Positions 1 through 8,546 of a stretch of DNA of 64,000 nucleotides are shown here, in pieces. The translations under genes and the position numbers were made by a program. The notes below the pieces were generated by a model that ran no database searches, was not told where the DNA came from, and saw nothing but the letters and a program-made list of their open reading frames with translations. Each line of letters starts with the position of its first letter. Position 1 is the stretch's first letter. Source of the stretch: Flammeovirgaceae bacterium (GTDB taxonomy: Bacteria; Bacteroidota; Bacteroidia; Cytophagales; Cyclobacteriaceae); NCBI GenBank assembly GCA_024638265.1, contig JAHEKQ010000009.1, forward strand, positions 1 through 64,000. The letters are read 5' to 3'.

Positions 1-1
1 A

Positions 2-367
2 AATGATACCCTGAAGAGATCCCGGAAGATACTCGATGACGATGGTGTGATTATTGTAGCACTGCCAAATCATGAATCCTGGGACGCTGCAAAATATGGG
101 GAATTCTGGGCGGGCTGGGACGTACCAAGGCACTTATTCCACTTCAACAGGAAGAGTGTTGAAGCATTGGCCAGGAATCACAAACTAAGGATTGAAAAAA
201 TACTTCCCATGAAACTCGACAGTTATTATGTTAGCCTATTGAGTGAGCGGTACCTGGGAAACGGTTTTCCATATATTAAAGCGTTAATGTCCGGAAAAAG
301 ATCCAACCGCTTAGCATTGAAAAATAATAACTTTTCTAGTTTAATTTATATACTAAAAAATAAATAG
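2..367 (+). CDS. Class I SAM-dependent methyltransferase, C-terminal part (cut by window edge)
   Basis: The reading frame is open from the first bases and ends at TAG 365-367, so only the last ~121 residues are present. The visible part has the C-terminal half of a Methyltransf_23/UbiE-like Rossmann methyltransferase: a strand ending in VALPNHES, then WAGWDVPRHLFHFNRKSV. This is the W...D.PRHL.HF pattern found in SAM methyltransferases of Bacteroidota surface-polysaccharide or quinone type. The SAM-binding glycine motif lies outside the window, so the substrate cannot be guessed. An internal ATG at 47 is not the real start, because coding similarity continues upstream of it. The stop overlaps the GTG start of the next gene by one base, which suggests translational coupling. 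Confidence 0.8.
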   Translation, partial: NDTLKRSRKILDDDGVIIVALPNHESWDAAKYGEFWAGWDVPRHLFHFNRKSVEALARNHKLRIEKILPMKLDSYYVSLLSERYLGNGFPYIKALMSGKRSNRLALKNNNFSSLIYILKNK

Positions 368-2001
368 TGTATAGAAGCATATTTATTCTATCATTAATTA
401 TACAAGGTTGCGCTTCTGTCACTTCACCAGGTGGTGGACCGAAAGATGAAATAGCTCCTGTATTGATCTATTCGGATCCCCCTGACCAGTCTGTAAACTT
501 TAAGGGAAACAATATCATCCTGGAATTCTCCGAAAGGGTTAACCTGAATAATATAAGTGATCAACTGATGATTACTCCGCGCCTGGAAGGTGATGTAGAG
601 GCCACTGCGAAAAAAAATCGGGTATTTATTACCCTCCCCGAAGGATTATCCGATAGTACTACTTATACCCTGATGTTCAGGGAATCAATCAGGGACATCA
701 CTGAAAATAATCCTGCAGAAAATCTAAAGTTGGCTTTTTCAACCGGCCCTTCCTTAGATAGTGCGTTTATTGAAGGTGCCGTACTCCATTTGCTAACTAG
801 GAAGCCTTCAAAGGATTTGCTGGTGGGGGCATACTTCGCAGAGGACACTTTTGATATATTTAACAGGGCTCCTGATTATCTGACCTTAACGGATGAAGAA
901 GGTAATTTTTTGCTGTCTAATTTAAAGCGGGGTAAGTATCGTTTATATGTATTGGCCGATAAAAACAAAAACTCAATTCTCGACATTCAGAATGAGGCGT
1001 ATGGCTTTGTGGGTGACGAAATTGCACTGGATAGTTCACTGACTGAAATAGAAATACCCTTTTTTGCTAAAGACCTCAGGCAACCCACCCTTCAAACCGC
1101 TCGATCCTCGGGAAAATACTTCCTGGTCAAATACAATAAATCAATAATGGCTTATGAAATAATCAGTAAAGACAGCCTTATACATAAAATAGATGACGAT
1201 AATCAGTCGATTAAATTTTACAACAACCTCCTGAAAGACAGTACCCAGTTAATGTTAAAGGTTACTGATAGTTTGGGAATTCAGTCACAACAGGATACAG
1301 TTTGGTTAAAGTTTAATGAGAGCCCACGCAGACCGGATACGTATAGTATAGCAATAAAAGCAGCTCCAATATTTAAGGAAAAGAATGAATTAAAGGGTGA
1401 GATCAATATGAACAAACCCTCTTTGCTCCTTAAAAAAGATAGCCTTTACATACAGCTTGATTCGACTACTCAGTTATTGATATCTGACACTTTGATGAGA
1501 TGGAACAAGTACCGAACACAGGTAACGTTCCATTTCGATTTATCAGATTATATAGATGATAGCACTGATATCAGCGATGTTCAGTTATTTGCAGCTGATC
1601 AGCTGTTTCGAAGTGTTGAGAACGATTCTTCCGAAAATAAGAGTACCCGGCTTCAATGGACCAGTACAGAAGAAAGGGGCTCCATTGAAGTAGAGGTGTT
1701 TGCAACTGATAGCATCGGTTTTACCGTTCAGCTACTCGACAATCAATTCAAGGTGCTCGATCAAAGAAAGAATGAATCCAAATTCTCCTTCGTTCTGCTT
1801 TCTCCCGGTACTTATCTGTTGAGGACGCTGGTAGATGCTGATAATGATGGTGAATGGTTTTCCGGAGACGTTTACAATCGCATTGAGCCAGAGCCTGTTT
1901 TGCTCTACAAGAAGTCAGATGGTGAAAATTCACTGGGTCTTAAGGCCAATTGGATCCTGGGGCCTCATGAAATTTACCTTGATAAACCTGTTAATAAGTA
2001 G
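367..2001 (+). CDS. Ig-like (SbsA-type) domain lipoprotein
   Basis: Predicted lipoprotein of 544 residues. A short signal peptide ends at a lipobox with Cys15, followed by the SPGGGPKDE segment that marks a common Bacteroidota family of Ig-like lipoproteins. Residues ~30-125 fit a bacterial Ig-like (Big_5/SbsA) domain with the typical text on extrema, beginning IAPVLIYSDPPDQS and including ILEFSERVN. Later regions contain a carboxypeptidase-like beta-sandwich (around residues 175-215, with GKYRLYVLADKN) and a second similar segment near the C-terminus with a DADNDGEW calcium-loop-like motif. GTG 367 is used as start because it overlaps the preceding stop and places the lipobox correctly. The molecular role is unknown; family members are outer-membrane associated. 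Confident on class, not on function. Confidence 0.82.
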   Translation: MYRSIFILSLIIQGCASVTSPGGGPKDEIAPVLIYSDPPDQSVNFKGNNIILEFSERVNLNNISDQLMITPRLEGDVEATAKKNRVFITLPEGLSDSTTYTLMFRESIRDITENNPAENLKLAFSTGPSLDSAFIEGAVLHLLTRKPSKDLLVGAYFAEDTFDIFNRAPDYLTLTDEEGNFLLSNLKRGKYRLYVLADKNKNSILDIQNEAYGFVGDEIALDSSLTEIEIPFFAKDLRQPTLQTARSSGKYFLVKYNKSIMAYEIISKDSLIHKIDDDNQSIKFYNNLLKDSTQLMLKVTDSLGIQSQQDTVWLKFNESPRRPDTYSIAIKAAPIFKEKNELKGEINMNKPSLLLKKDSLYIQLDSTTQLLISDTLMRWNKYRTQVTFHFDLSDYIDDSTDISDVQLFAADQLFRSVENDSSENKSTRLQWTSTEERGSIEVEVFATDSIGFTVQLLDNQFKVLDQRKNESKFSFVLLSPGTYLLRTLVDADNDGEWFSGDVYNRIEPEPVLLYKKSDGENSLGLKANWILGPHEIYLDKPVNK

Positions 2002-2362
2002 GTGAGCCCTGTGGAAAATCAGTTAGTTATCATCTATCCTAGAACCAATACGTTTATCAATTAGGAAATCTTCGGTTGACTGTTGACAAACCCTGTTTTT
2101 TACACTTCGTATTCACAATGCTTGATTGAGCAAAACAGGTTTCCCACTTAAACTTAACTAATGTGGAGAACACCCGGTAGTTGAATCTCTTTGCCTTTTG
2201 ATTGAACTTTTGAATGTGTAAACTTTGGTGAATAAGATAACGTTTATCAACAAATAGAATATCCAATAAAATTCTCAATTAGTTATTCACAGAATCCACA
2301 GGGTAACAATGAATAATAATATTTAAATTATAATCTTATTAATAGTATAGGGGAGTTGAATT
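2002..2362. other. 361-bp AT-rich intergenic region with DnaA-box-like sequences
   Basis: No convincing gene. The only ORF (minus strand, about 2057-2278) starts at TTG and looks random. The stretch holds sequences resembling the DnaA box TTATCCACA or its complement: TGTGGAAAA at 2010, GTATTCACA at 2109, TGTGGAGAA at 2162, TTATCAACA at 2244 and TTATTCACA at 2283. A perfect TGTGGATAA at 2364-2372 sits inside the start of the next gene. An 11-bp direct repeat ACGTTTATCAA occurs at 2050-2060 and 2240-2250. The segment 2309-2350 is almost pure A+T. It is probably the promoter region of the TPR gene; a DnaA-binding role is inference. Confidence 0.5.
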
Positions 2363-4207
2363 ATGTGGATAAGGAAGAATCACTTCATCATTCTGTTCAT
2401 CTTGGTCTTTTCAGGATTACAATCATTCAGCCAGGAATCCGACCAGGTTAAGCTGGCCAACGAATACTACGCTCGGGGTGAAGTGGAGAAAGCCAAAGCG
2501 CTTTATGAAGAAGTCTCAAGAGATCCAGCCAAGGTCAGCCTCATTCACAATAACTATTTTTTCCTGCTATTGAGTACAGATGATTTCAAGACAGCTGAAA
2601 AATATCTTAATAGATTAATAAAAAGACATCCATCCAACTTGTATTACAAGCTGGACCTGGGCCGTTTGTATCGTGCAGAAAATAAGGAAGGTACCGCTGA
2701 CAAATACATTCGTTCAATCATTGATCAAATCGTAAACAATCCCTACCTGACCAGGCATGCCGCCACCTACTTTGCTAACAATCAGCTCAACCAGTATGCA
2801 CTTCTTACATTCCAGAAGAGCAGGCAGGTACTTAATAATCCTAAGCTTTACAGCCTTGAGATGGCTAACCTTTACAGGATCGAAAGCAACCGGGAACAGA
2901 TGGTGGAAGAGTATTTAAATTACATTACTGCAAATCCCAACAACAGCCGATATGTTAAGAATACACTGAGCAATCTTCTCACAGAAACAGGAGAACTGGA
3001 GATTTTGGAAACCCTCCTCTATCAACGAATCCAGGATGAGCCTGCAAACATTACCTATGTGGATCTGTTGATATGGACCAATCTTCAGTTGAAGAACTTC
3101 TACGGCGCCTTCATCCAGGCGCGATCGCTTGATCGAAGACAAGGGAAAGAAGGGGATAAATCGATTGAAATAGGAACCATTGCCTTGCGTAACAATGATT
3201 TTAATACGGCGTCAAAAATATTTGACTACGTGATTAACACCTATCCGGCTACCGTTAATTATATCCGCGCAAAAATGTACCTAATCCAGGCATACGAGCT
3301 TAGGGTGAAAAACACATATCCCATTTCAGAGGAGGAAATCAGGAAAGTAATTGCAGATTATAATGTGCTGATTGGTGAGCTGGGCATTGATCGCAATACG
3401 CTTGAGGCTTTGAGAAACAAGGCTCTACTGCATGCTTTTTACCTCGATGAGAAAGATTCAGCTATAACAATACTCAACAGGATTGTTCAGATACCACGAA
3501 CTAACCGGGAGATTAAAGCAAAGTCGAAACTCGATCTGGGTGATATTTATCTCCTGAATGGAGAACCCTGGGAGTCAAGCTTATTATACTCCCAGGTAGA
3601 AAAGGAAATGAAAGACACCCCAATTGGATACGAAGCCAAACTCAGGAATGCAAAACTATCTTATTTCAAGGGTGACTTTTTACTGGCCGAAGAACATCTT
3701 GATATTATCAAGAAAGCCACAACACGAGAGATTTCGAATGATGCCATATTTCTAAGTGTATTGATCAAAGATAACATTGCAATGGACAGTACAGAAGAGG
3801 CAATGAGAGCTTACGCTGAGATTGAGCTCCTACTTTTTCAGAACAAGGAAGAAGAAGCTCTTCAGAAAATAGATGAAATGATCTCACACTTTCCATTCCA
3901 CACGCTTTCCGATGAGATCCTGATGCTCGAAGCAGACATTAGGATGAAACGTGGAGAGTTTCTTGAATCCATCGATCTGTTGTCGAGAATCGTAGAGCAG
4001 CATCCCTTGGACATTCTTGCAGATGACGCGCTTTTTAAAACCGGTGAGATATATGAGCTGCATTTGAAAGATACCGGGAAGGCAATGGAAGTGTATATTG
4101 AATTCCTGGGTATGTTTCCAGGTAGTGTATTTGCTGCAGAAGCCCGAAAACGTTTCAGGACTTTGCGTGGCGATTTCGATCATCTCGAAGAAGAATCTAC
4201 TTTCTAG
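2363..4207 (+). CDS. Secreted tetratricopeptide-repeat protein
   Basis: 614 residues. An N-terminal signal peptide ends near QSFSQ (residue ~24), so the product is exported to the periplasm or outer membrane. The rest is almost entirely TPR-type helical repeats; clear ones begin at ANEYYARGEVEKAKALYEE (about residues 28-46) and near the C-terminus at DALFKTGEIYE and KAMEVYIEFL. Such all-TPR secreted proteins act as scaffolds in Bacteroidota; some resemble the BamD/YbgF-type tail with ETPGS..A..A.KR. The ATG at 2363 is preceded by a GGGGAG stretch (2351-2355), one of the few good ribosome-binding sites in the window. Its stop forms a CTAG overlap with the stop of the convergent gene. No enzyme motif is visible. 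Confidence 0.85.
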   Translation: MWIRKNHFIILFILVFSGLQSFSQESDQVKLANEYYARGEVEKAKALYEEVSRDPAKVSLIHNNYFFLLLSTDDFKTAEKYLNRLIKRHPSNLYYKLDLGRLYRAENKEGTADKYIRSIIDQIVNNPYLTRHAATYFANNQLNQYALLTFQKSRQVLNNPKLYSLEMANLYRIESNREQMVEEYLNYITANPNNSRYVKNTLSNLLTETGELEILETLLYQRIQDEPANITYVDLLIWTNLQLKNFYGAFIQARSLDRRQGKEGDKSIEIGTIALRNNDFNTASKIFDYVINTYPATVNYIRAKMYLIQAYELRVKNTYPISEEEIRKVIADYNVLIGELGIDRNTLEALRNKALLHAFYLDEKDSAITILNRIVQIPRTNREIKAKSKLDLGDIYLLNGEPWESSLLYSQVEKEMKDTPIGYEAKLRNAKLSYFKGDFLLAEEHLDIIKKATTREISNDAIFLSVLIKDNIAMDSTEEAMRAYAEIELLLFQNKEEEALQKIDEMISHFPFHTLSDEILMLEADIRMKRGEFLESIDLLSRIVEQHPLDILADDALFKTGEIYELHLKDTGKAMEVYIEFLGMFPGSVFAAEARKRFRTLRGDFDHLEEESTF

Positions 4208-5556
4208 TTTTGTCTTTCAAGGGCGCCAATATCCGGCGGGCTGGACCTGGAGTTGCCATACAAGTCTTGAGGGACCCCAAGCTCAAGGCCGGCATTAAGC
4301 AAGGGTGAATCCTGGGAAGGGAGATAATTGTAATTCTGAGGGTCTTCAAATAGGGGGTCCTCATTAAAATTGGAAGGGGGAAAACTTCCTGGACTACGTA
4401 AGAGATTTCTTTCAAAAACCACCACAAACAGATTGTTTCCCGTTTCGCTGAGTTGCACTTCGTCATTGGCCGGTCCCCAAATCACCGAATTTTCAATCTG
4501 TGCAAACAGATCATCCTCGAGCAACTCATCATTGGAAAGAATGATATTATCACTTAACACCAATGCAGGCCCATCAAAAAGGAACGAGACAGGAAAGTTG
4601 GCAATCGTTGCATGCTGAAGAATATAGTTTCCGCCCGCAATTCCGGCAAACCCCCCTAACCTGCAATTATTGATCAGAAGGTTGGAAGCAGAAATATCCG
4701 AAGTAAAAGCAAGCACCCCATACGAAGACATATTTTCAATGGTAACCTGGTTTAGCACCACATCGGGATCCGTATCGGGGTCTGGTGTACCCACCCGCAA
4801 GCCCAATTCAGCGTTCCTGATGTCGGTGTACTCAAATAGATTACCCGCACTACCTTCTAAAAAATATAGACCTTCCCATTGCCCGGCAGCATTTATAAAG
4901 TCTTCATCAAAGCGGTCATTTGAGAACGTCACTCTGTTTTCCGCAGTCCCTGAACTAAGCACGGTTCCCTTGACAAATATCCCTGAACCCGGGTGTGAAT
5001 AAATTCTTGTACCCGCTTCAATCGTCAGCGTACAAAGTGTGTCCACCAGGACCGAGTTATAAATTACATAAGGCCTGCCCGCCGACCAGGTTGTATTACA
5101 GCTCAGCACACTGTCAGACAGAAACCAGGCATCCTGCCCCCAGGCGAACAGATCCACATCCCAAAAATTGTTGTCCGATTCAAAAACCAGGCTATCCCTG
5201 ACAATATATGGCAAATCCTGATCTTGAGGATCAATAGTAACACTTACCAAAACCAGGGCACTATCTCCCCTATCCAGGACGAAATCCCCAAATTCATAAC
5301 CCTCCTCACCGCCAAGTATGACCTTGTAAGGTGAACTGCCCTTATTGCCAAGATAGATTTCAGGAATAATAACGTCTTCCGGCGATTCATTGTAAACCCG
5401 GAATCGCTTGGTGATACTTCCCACCGAGCTGAATACGGTATCAAAAAGAAGAGTATCAGCCGAAAACCTCAATTCAGTGGCAAATCCAGGTGTTTCTTCT
5501 TCCCCGCAGGCCCAAACACCTGCCAAAACAAGAATTGCTAAAAGAAAACGCATCAT
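4204..5556 (-). CDS. Lipoprotein with parallel beta-helix (choice-of-anchor Q-type) repeats
   Basis: 450 residues. The signal peptide ends in a lipobox at VWAC, and the mature start CGEEE carries acidic residues directly after Cys, which in Bacteroidota is compatible with export to the cell surface (inference). Residues ~170-330 show degenerate right-handed beta-helix repeats such as GLYFLEGSAGNLFEYTDI and NLLINNCRLGG. The C-terminus has NYNYLPSQDSPLLNAGLELG ... DIGALE, the usual end of Bacteroidota proteins whose beta-helix repeats are followed by a choice-of-anchor Q region. The N-terminal ~130 residues resemble an Ig/ASH-like beta-sandwich. No polysaccharide lyase catalytic residues could be recognised. 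It lies 25 bp downstream of prfA on the same strand and may be co-transcribed with it. Confidence 0.8.
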   Translation of the reverse strand: MMRFLLAILVLAGVWACGEEETPGFATELRFSADTLLFDTVFSSVGSITKRFRVYNESPEDVIIPEIYLGNKGSSPYKVILGGEEGYEFGDFVLDRGDSALVLVSVTIDPQDQDLPYIVRDSLVFESDNNFWDVDLFAWGQDAWFLSDSVLSCNTTWSAGRPYVIYNSVLVDTLCTLTIEAGTRIYSHPGSGIFVKGTVLSSGTAENRVTFSNDRFDEDFINAAGQWEGLYFLEGSAGNLFEYTDIRNAELGLRVGTPDPDTDPDVVLNQVTIENMSSYGVLAFTSDISASNLLINNCRLGGFAGIAGGNYILQHATIANFPVSFLFDGPALVLSDNIILSNDELLEDDLFAQIENSVIWGPANDEVQLSETGNNLFVVVFERNLLRSPGSFPPSNFNEDPLFEDPQNYNYLPSQDSPLLNAGLELGVPQDLYGNSRSSPPDIGALERQN

Positions 5557-5581
5557 GATTTATAACGGGAAAAATGAGGAA

Positions 5582-6652
5582 TCATGCTTGTTCCTCATTC
5601 ATTTTCTCTGAATTCTCAGCCAGCCGAAGTTGTTCAATAAACTCCCCGATCTCTCCATCCATGACTGAGGGCAGGTTGTGCTGGCTATAGCTTATCCTGT
5701 GATCTGTCACCCTGCTTTGAGGATAGTTATAGGTCCTGATTTTGTCTGATCGGTCACCACTCCCTATCATGGATCGTCGCTCTGCACCGATCTCTTCCTG
5801 CTGTTTCCTTAGCTCGATGGCATATAAGCGCGATTTAAGTTCTTTCAGGGCCTTGTCGTAATTCTTCAATTTTGATTTTTCGTCCTGGCATTGTACGACA
5901 ATTCCAGTGGGTTCGTGAGTAAGGCGAATTGCACTATAGGTCGTATTGACTGATTGTCCCCCGGGTCCTGAAGAACAGAATTCATCTCGCCTTACATCAT
6001 TCAGGTCCAGGTCTACCTCCACATCATCCATTTCAGGAAGCACCACCACACTGGCTGCAGAGGTATGAACCCGACCCTGGGATTCAGTTTGGGGAACCCG
6101 CTGAACCCTGTGTACCCCCGACTCATACTTCAGGTGACCATAGGCTCCATTGCCACTAATGTTGGCAACCAGTTTACTAAACCCCCCCGCTGTACCATCC
6201 ACAAAGTCGGTAATGGATATTTTCCAACCTTGGGATTCAGCAAATCTCTGATACATGCGGAATAGATCACCCGCAAAAATTGCGGCTTCATCACCACCGG
6301 CCCCCGCCCTGATTTCCAGGATAGCATTCTTGTCAAAATTCGGGTCTTTTGGTATCAGCAACTTTTTCAATTGTTCCTCAAGGCCCGAAACCTTAGGCCC
6401 TAGCTCTTCGATCTCCAGTTTGGCCATATCCCTGAATTCTTCATCCTTCTCCATCTTTAGCACTTCACGTGCTTCCTCCAGATTGGAAGAGATGCGACGA
6501 TACTCATCATAGAGCTCAACCACCGTTTGCAATTCCTTGTATTCCTTGCTTAAAGCCGAATACACTTTCATGTCTGACATCGTGTCTGGCTGTACGATCA
6601 GCTGACCAACTTCTTCAAACCTGTGCTTTAGCTCTTCTAACTTTTGTATCAT
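5582..6652 (-). CDS. prfA: Peptide chain release factor 1
   Basis: 356 residues, the normal length for RF1, which releases finished protein at UAA and UAG codons. The GGQ tripeptide that enters the peptidyl transferase centre is at residues 231-233 within SSGPGGQSVN. The codon-reading tripeptide is PQT at 187-189 in RVPQTESQGRVHTSA, the PxT form of RF1 rather than the SPF form of RF2. The acidic domain II start ILEIRAGAGGDEAA is intact. The start ATG 6652 lies just downstream of a TAATTTTG element on the minus strand (6680-6673), giving a short leader. The beta-helix lipoprotein gene follows 25 bp downstream. Confidence 0.97.
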   Translation of the reverse strand: MIQKLEELKHRFEEVGQLIVQPDTMSDMKVYSALSKEYKELQTVVELYDEYRRISSNLEEAREVLKMEKDEEFRDMAKLEIEELGPKVSGLEEQLKKLLIPKDPNFDKNAILEIRAGAGGDEAAIFAGDLFRMYQRFAESQGWKISITDFVDGTAGGFSKLVANISGNGAYGHLKYESGVHRVQRVPQTESQGRVHTSAASVVVLPEMDDVEVDLDLNDVRRDEFCSSGPGGQSVNTTYSAIRLTHEPTGIVVQCQDEKSKLKNYDKALKELKSRLYAIELRKQQEEIGAERRSMIGSGDRSDKIRTYNYPQSRVTDHRISYSQHNLPSVMDGEIGEFIEQLRLAENSEKMNEEQA

Positions 6653-6715
6653 TACCGCGTTATCTAGGATGTCAAAATTAACAAATTCATTAGATCATAT
6701 TTATATTTGACACAA
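6653..6715. promoter_or_regulatory. Divergent promoter region between prfA and a lipoprotein gene
   Basis: Two sequences match the Bacteroidota -7 element TAnnTTTG in opposite directions: TAATTTTG on the minus strand (6680-6673) facing prfA, and TATATTTG on the plus strand (6702-6709) facing the lipoprotein ATG at 6716. The plus-strand element ends only 6 bases before the ATG, so that transcript would be leaderless or nearly so. No good -33 TTTG at 19-21 bp spacing was found for either, so both remain tentative. Confidence 0.45.
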
Positions 6716-7237
6716 ATGAAGCCTTCCAGGTATTTTCTACACATCATATTTCTGGCTATCAGTGTCAGCCTGATTACTTCCTGTGATCGACGACTTCCCG
6801 CTGAGGAGCAACAACGATTGCAGGAGAAAGCTAGCGAAAGGCGGATTCAACGCGTGACAGAGAATCAAATGATCGAATACGTCCAGGAAAGGAGTATCGA
6901 ATTGGAAATAATCCTTGACACGCTTACCAACCAGAGTGAGGCTATAAATCTTATCCAGGAATACCTTGATATGAAACACCCGGTTAGTTATGTAAAACCG
7001 GGAGAGGCCGGTGAAAAAGAACTCGCCGAAGTCATGGAGGCATATATGTTCAGTATTGCCGAAGGTTCAGGCTCAGGTTCCAATATTCAAAAACTCGAGA
7101 ATGGGAATATTCTATTCACCATTCCTCATGTCGAGGATTCTTCTGGCATTACCATTCTTAGAGGTTTATACAAAGTTGAGTTTATTAGAAAAGAAATGGT
7201 AAACGACATTTTCCGCGAACTGGATATCCAGGAATAA
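6716..7237 (+). CDS. Small lipoprotein of unknown function
   Basis: 173 residues from the ATG at 6716; a TTG at 6707 is in frame but overlaps the probable -7 element, so the ATG is preferred. The signal peptide ends in the lipobox SLITSC, giving a lipidated Cys followed by DRRLP. The mature part is charged and helical, with an early segment EEQQRLQEKASERRIQRVT likely to be a coiled coil, and a later small mixed domain. No conserved family motif was recognised. The gene ends directly before a strong hairpin terminator shared with the convergent rpmB gene. Confidence 0.7.
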   Translation: MKPSRYFLHIIFLAISVSLITSCDRRLPAEEQQRLQEKASERRIQRVTENQMIEYVQERSIELEIILDTLTNQSEAINLIQEYLDMKHPVSYVKPGEAGEKELAEVMEAYMFSIAEGSGSGSNIQKLENGNILFTIPHVEDSSGITILRGLYKVEFIRKEMVNDIFRELDIQE

Positions 7238-7240
7238 AAA

Positions 7241-7262
7241 AACCCTCCGGTATGGGAGGGTT
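7241..7262. terminator. Intrinsic terminator between convergent genes
   Basis: The stem AACCCTCC (7241-7248) pairs with GGAGGGTT (7255-7262) around a 6-base loop. It is preceded by AAAAA on the plus strand, so on the minus strand the hairpin is followed by a U run after rpmB. It sits between the lipoprotein stop (7237) and the rpmB stop (7288) and could serve both. Confidence 0.8.
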
Positions 7263-7287
7263 GATATTTAACCTTTAAATCAGGACA

Positions 7288-7527
7288 CTAGATAAGGGTA
7301 TTACCGTTTTCCCTCGCTTTCTTCAAAACTGAAGTTATCCCGTTTTTATTGATAGTTCGCAGAGCACTGGTAGAGACTTTCAGTGTTACCCACCGGTCTT
7401 CTTCAGGCAAGTAGAACCTCTTCTTCTGGAGGTTTGGATAAAACTTCCTTTTAGTCTTTATGTTTGAGTGAGAAACATTGTTTCCGCTCAAAGGTCTTTT
7501 TCCTGATACTTCGCAAATCCTAGCCAT
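7288..7527 (-). CDS. rpmB: 50S ribosomal protein L28
   Basis: 79 residues, typical of bL28. The sequence starts [20 protein letters not shown] and includes the conserved [13 protein letters not shown] core and the ending [13 protein letters not shown]. In many Bacteroidota rpmB is followed by rpmG; here there is no rpmG in this position and the gene stands alone between two terminating or convergent units. A near-match to the -7 element (GATATTTG, minus strand 7555-7548) lies ~20 bp upstream of the ATG. Confidence 0.96.
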   Translation of the reverse strand: MARICEVSGKRPLSGNNVSHSNIKTKRKFYPNLQKKRFYLPEEDRWVTLKVSTSALRTINKNGITSVLKKARENGNTLI

Positions 7528-7628
7528 GGCTTATAATTTTCGGACTGCAAATATCGTAAAATGTGCGCTAAATATGCAAACACAGCAAAAATAAATTTAA
7601 TATAATCCGAAGAGGTGCCTTGGCTAAT

Positions 7629-8435
7629 CTAGAGCTGCTGCAAAATCCAATGCAGATAGTACTGAACGACCTCCTCTTTGCCGATCTCATTATGGGTTTC
7701 ATGAAACATTCCTGGCCATGCTTTGAATTCCGCCCCGGATTTCTCCGCGAAAGTTCTCGACGCTTCAAAACTGGTGATGCCGTCATCCGTTCCATGGGCA
7801 ACAAGTAGTGGGAGCTTTATCTGGTCAGCATCTGCCAATGCCCTTTCACCAGCAGACATAAGTTCAAAGAATGAGCGCGAGGTAATCTTATTATGAACCA
7901 GCGGATCGTGAGAATAGGCTTCCCCAACGGATTTATCCCTCGAGAGGGTCATTGGGTCCAGTGGTGCTCTTTGAGTGATGCTAATTCCGAAGGTTTTTAA
8001 AAATCTTGCGGCGGCAAGTTGGATAGCAGGAGCCTTGATGGCAAGACGGAACCAGGGAGAAGTGATAATTGTGGCGTTAAAAAAACCGGGATGGGAAATG
8101 AGATAATTTGCTGCAATTGAACCGCCCATACTGTGACCGTAGGCATACTTTGGACCCTGCCGAGGTGACATGTAATTCACCAGCTCTTGAATATTATTGA
8201 GATATTCATCAAAACTCCGGATATCACCACGCTTTCCTTCAGAACGTCCATGTCCAGCGAGGTCCACCCCCACCACGGCTAAACCCGCTAAGTTGAATTG
8301 GGAGGCAACCGATTGGTAGCGCCCAATATGCTCACCATACCCGTGAATAATGAAGACAGTGGCCTTGGATTCCTTCGGTATCCAGCTTGTTCCAACAATT
8401 CTCTTTCCGTAGGATTTTATTTCAAACTGTTCCAT
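7629..8435 (-). CDS. Alpha/beta hydrolase, monoacylglycerol lipase-like
   Basis: 268 residues with the Hydrolase_4 (serine aminopeptidase S33) arrangement. It has an oxyanion-hole HGYGEH near residue 31, the strand DLAGHGRSEGKRG, and the nucleophile elbow YGHSMGGS with Ser102. Asp in HGTDDGIT and His in FHETHNE complete the likely triad. The order and spacing match monoglyceride lipases and lysophospholipases. There is no signal peptide, so it is probably cytoplasmic. It stands alone on the minus strand with 100 bp to rpmB. Confidence 0.85.
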   Translation of the reverse strand: MEQFEIKSYGKRIVGTSWIPKESKATVFIIHGYGEHIGRYQSVASQFNLAGLAVVGVDLAGHGRSEGKRGDIRSFDEYLNNIQELVNYMSPRQGPKYAYGHSMGGSIAANYLISHPGFFNATIITSPWFRLAIKAPAIQLAAARFLKTFGISITQRAPLDPMTLSRDKSVGEAYSHDPLVHNKITSRSFFELMSAGERALADADQIKLPLLVAHGTDDGITSFEASRTFAEKSGAEFKAWPGMFHETHNEIGKEEVVQYYLHWILQQL

Positions 8436-8519
8436 TCAATTAAGTATAGGACAAATTAGTAAATACCCGGTAATCTTGCACTTGGTGAGAAAGGTTACCG
8501 ACAATTAGTAATAATATTC

Positions 8520-8527
8520 TATTTTTG
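8520..8527 (+). promoter_or_regulatory. Candidate -7 promoter element of the aminotransferase gene
   Basis: TATTTTTG matches TAnnTTTG exactly and lies 19 bp upstream of the ATG at 8547. No TTTG at the expected -33 distance is present, so this is only a candidate. Confidence 0.35.
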
Positions 8528-8546
8528 AAGTCCTATTCACTGAGCT

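Noticed and set aside
2057-2278. Minus-strand ORF of 73 codons in the intergenic region
   Set aside because: TTG start, no signal or domain, and composition like the surrounding AT-rich spacer.
7288-7527. Missing rpmG next to rpmB as a sign of deletion
   Set aside because: rpmG can lie elsewhere in the genome; the window alone cannot show a loss.
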